A stretch of 52,093 nucleotides of DNA from Ophiosphaerella korrae (taxonomy: Eukaryota; Ascomycota; Dothideomycetes; Pleosporales; Phaeosphaeriaceae). Within the stretch, counting starts at the first letter, position 1. Each line of letters opens with the position of its first letter. Location of the stretch: the NCBI GenBank assembly GCA_028456385.1, contig JALNQF010000291.1, forward strand, positions 1 to 52,093, in the 5' to 3' direction. Shown here in pieces: positions 49,681-52,093 of this stretch. Under the pieces are notes generated by a model. That model was given only the letters and a program-made list of their open reading frames with translations. It had not been told where the DNA came from and did no database searches. The translations under genes were made by a program, and so were the position numbers.

Positions 49681-50812
49681 ATACCGTGTTCTGGTTAACT
49701 GATATTCCACGGAAAGGCTAGTACTTTGCCGTTGAGAGGAAAAGAGCGATCTGCTTGGAAGACATGGGCGTATAAGAGTTCTCGCCCAACATGCTCTTGC
49801 AAGTAAACATGCGTGGCTGCACTTTCACTGTAGATTACTGGAAGATGGGTTGACGCTAAAAACAAAGTTCAAAGACCTCAACCTAGATATGGATCCCTGC
49901 ACCACGTCCCTGAGTCGCGTTCTTGGATCCCGAATGTCTTGTCAAGCAAGAGGTAATTTCCCGTGTCCACATCTTCGGTACGCTACACGATCGCGCATCT
50001 TCCCAAGTATGAAACTCTACAGCAGGGTACACGCAGAGATTCCTTGCCTACTTTGTCATCCCTAATCTTTATGAGCTGTAAGTGATGTGCACGAGCTTTC
50101 CTTCGATCGTGAAATAACATACTTGTGACTTGCAGTGTCTTGCATTAGATTTAATGCAGGTAACCATTGCTGCAAGATTGCTTAATAGGACATAGTAAAG
50201 TGTGACGGGATACGCATACCAGAGTGTCAGTGTAGGGCCCAGGTGTTTCTATGGCACACATAGCGTCGTCTTGGGACATGGAGCTATAACACACCCAGGA
50301 GAGCGGACATGCTGCTGAGCAGTAATTGGATCTCGTGCCGTCATAAAGTGTTCAGCTGCTGTGCAATATGCGGGGCCGAGTCAGGTGGGGCGAGTCAGGG
50401 TCCACCCCTCCCTTCCCACACCCATCCGCAACACGATCCCGAAATTGGGAACCTTCCCGGATAGGTGTACGGCTAAAATGCAGGGTGCTTGATTGGTGAT
50501 CCAGGGCCTGGCTTTCTGGTTCGGGGTCCTATTAGCTAATTCTAGAAGAAAGTGCATGTGGGCTTGGGGATATACTTCAACTGTTCTCAAGGCCTGAAGT
50601 TTTTTGTCCCTGCAGCATCTGCTTCTTCACAAAATTCGTTACTGTGCGAAATCGCCGAAGTCGCTTCCACCCTAATCCTGTCACTCATTGTATTCTCCAA
50701 TCTTTTCGCAAGTGCCACACCTGTCTCCTGAGGTCGAAAGTATTTTAAGTTTCGCTAGCTGTCAGAATGAGCCAATCGGATCGCGACCGAAACCCAGGCA
50801 CAGGATCGCCGA
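49681..50812. other. intergenic region upstream of the rhodopsin-domain gene
   Basis: Ordinary-composition DNA of about 1.1 kb. It must hold the promoter of the minus-strand gene, but I see no convincing TATA or regulatory site. Short open frames on both strands (for example 49850-50065 plus and about 49885-49997 minus) have no recognisable domain. A G/C-rich block lies at 50370-50480. No tRNA is evident. Confidence 0.5.
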
Positions 50813-50949
50813 TACAAGGGGGGTGCCGAACGGATGAGTCAGTCCGTGCTCAAACTTATACAGAATTCGAAAGAAATCGACAGTCTACTACACAAATTTT
50901 GTCTGAGCGCGCACGAGCCATACTCATCTATTCTAGCACCCCCCTTGTA
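50813..50949. repeat. 14-bp perfect inverted repeat bounding 137 bp
   Basis: TACAAGGGGGGTGC at 50813-50826 is exactly complementary to GCACCCCCCTTGTA at 50936-50949. The pair lies in un-RIPed DNA near its right edge. It could be the ends of a small non-autonomous DNA transposon, or a hairpin. No clear target duplication flanks it. Confidence 0.55.
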
Positions 50950-51296
50950 CAGTTGCCGCGCACAATCAGCTTCTACTTTTTGCGCGCTGCAGAATTTTTA
51001 CCCTGCCGTAGCCCTGCCGTTTTGGCATGTCATGCTATGGCAAGATTAGCCGGGGATACTATAGAAATAGCGCTAGGCTATATATATAATAACTACGTTA
51101 GGCTTAGGTTAGTATATGCGCACAACTCTAAGTAAGTTTAATCCTAATATAATATTACTAGAACACGTTAATAATAATTTTATAATATAATATTAATATA
51201 ATCTTAATATAATACTAGGAATTCTTAATAGCTATATAAGTTAACTAAAACGTAATTTAACTACACTCTAAATATATTCTAGCTATCTTATCTCTA
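50950..51296. other. transition from ordinary to AT-rich DNA
   Basis: Composition switches near 51055 to TA-dominated, CA-poor sequence. An open plus-strand frame at 50767-51135 crosses the switch but shows no recognisable domain. Confidence 0.5.
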
Positions 51297-51721
51297 ACGT
51301 ATTCTATCAGCGAAGCGGCTATATCACCAAGACGGCCACTCTAAAACACACCAAAAAATCGAAAATTCAACATCTAATATCTCGACAACTATACTATAAT
51401 AACTTCTAAAAATTTAATAGATTAAAGATTATATATAAAGTAGTAATCTATAAAATTTTTAGAACGTGCAGCCTAGTTTATTTAATATTATTAATGAAAA
51501 AGTGTTTTTTACTGTAGAAAATTTTACTATCTTAAGAACTACTAGGCTGCACGCTTTAAAAATTTCATAGATTACTACTATATATATAATCTTTAATCTA
51601 TTAAATTTTTAGAAGTTATTATAGTATAGTTGTTAAGATATTAGATGTTAAATTTTCGATTTTTTGGTATATTTCAGAGTAGCCGTCTCAGTGATATAGC
51701 CGCTTTGCTGATAGAATACGT
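51297..51721. mobile_element. 425-bp fold-back MITE related to the pogo element at 5858-7716
   Basis: Flanked by TA (51295-51296 and 51722-51723). The two arms, about 190 bp each, are inverted copies with few differences, so nearly the whole element folds into one hairpin around a short loop near 51495-51530. Both ends start ACGTATTCTATCAGC and continue to GCGGCTATATCAC, matching the ends of the 1859-bp pogo element. It has no coding capacity and would depend on a transposase supplied elsewhere. RIP damage is mild. Confidence 0.93.
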
Positions 51722-51723
51722 TA

Positions 51724-51985
51724 ATATAAATAGAAACCTCTCTATAGCCTAAAGCTATTTAAAGAAAATATAAATAGTAATATAATTATTTATATTAGTA
51801 AAATCTATTACTACTCTTAGTATAATAATTAGATTCTATATAGTATAAGTATTAAAATATATTACTATTATAATCTAAATATATTCTAATCTAATTAGGC
51901 TAAATTAAGTATATATAGTATATATATATTATCTCTAGGTATAGTATAAGTAGAACTTAGTTAATTCTAATAATAAGAGTAAGCT
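51724..51985. other. RIP-mutated AT-rich DNA
   Basis: TA-dominated sequence without a coding trace or recognisable repeat. Confidence 0.5.
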
Positions 51986-52093
51986 ATTGTAAGGGGTCTA
52001 GGGCGGGGAGCTATTAGGGTACGCTTAGCGCTATCGACGAGCTCTACTAGGCTAAGTAACTAGCGCGTGCTAGCTCTGTCGGCTAGTATATTC
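51986..52093. other. G/C-richer patch at the window edge
   Basis: From about 51992 the sequence becomes G/C-rich (AGGGGTCTAGGGCGGGGAGC and beyond), with CG steps but still poor in CA/TG. It is cut by the window end and cannot be assigned. Confidence 0.4.

Noticed and set aside
49885..49997. Short minus-strand frame reading D-T-G-N-Y-L-L-L-D-K-T-F-G
   Set aside because: It looks protein-like but is only about 36 codons between stops, without start, splice sites or a family I can name.
50834..50860. Possible hammerhead ribozyme (GGATGAGTCAGTCCG)
   Set aside because: It resembles the core but has CGGATGA instead of CTGATGA, and no GAAA with matching stems at the right distance.
50767..51135. 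Plus-strand open frame of 122 codons
   Set aside because: It crosses from ordinary into AT-rich DNA, contains the inverted repeat and shows no domain or codon pattern of a gene.
51986..52093. Telomeric or rDNA sequence at the right edge
   Set aside because: There are no TTAGGG repeats and no rRNA-like motifs, only a short G/C-rich patch.

Overview
The window looks like nuclear DNA of a filamentous ascomycete (Pezizomycotina). About 46.8 kb on the left and the last ~1 kb on the right are extremely AT-rich, dominated by TA and nearly empty of CA/TG, with every old reading frame broken mainly by TAA/TAG where CAA/CAG (sometimes TGG) is expected. This is the signature of repeat-induced point mutation (RIP). 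Between roughly 46.84 and 51.05 kb the base composition becomes ordinary and the only intact gene is found: a six-intron gene for a fungal rhodopsin-domain (PTH11-like) membrane protein. The species cannot be fixed from the sequence.

Layout. (1) 1-18.3 kb is a three-level nest. A pogo/Fot1-type DNA transposon (5858-7716) sits in a Ty3/gypsy chromovirus (copy A, 1958-10920). Copy A sits in the 5' LTR of a second chromovirus (copy B, 1770-17843). Copy B split an older plus-strand gene of unknown kind. Each level is supported by its own target-site duplication (TA, AATCT, TTTTA). (2) 18.3-26.8 kb holds minisatellites, small palindromes, a RIP-destroyed minus-strand SNF2-like helicase gene, and the 3' half of an unrecognised minus-strand gene ('gene X'). 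(3) Chromovirus copy C (26813-33797, minus) splits gene X, whose 5' half continues to about 36.4 kb. (4) 37.2-37.8 kb holds an LTR-like tandem repeat and a palindromic satellite. (5) A second pogo-type transposase gene (plus) is split by chromovirus copy D (38859-45867, minus, TSD ACTAT). Its reading frame joins exactly when copy D and one TSD copy are removed. (6) The RIP boundary falls within the last ~110 bp of that transposase. A third pogo transposase tail, a kinesin-light-chain-type TPR scrap and the intact rhodopsin-domain gene follow. (7) After 51.05 kb AT-rich DNA resumes and carries a 425-bp fold-back MITE whose ends match the pogo element in copy A.

Nothing in the AT-rich part can still encode a working protein. 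The repeats read as a history: host genes or larger elements first, then chromoviruses B, C and D, then A into B, then a pogo element into A, with RIP acting on them. The chromoviruses carry a C-terminal chromodomain, which in this family is linked to integration in heterochromatin and would fit their piling up here. The SNF2-like gene plus gene X, both large, on the same strand and fully RIP-mutated, may be remains of a multi-gene repeated element; that is inference.
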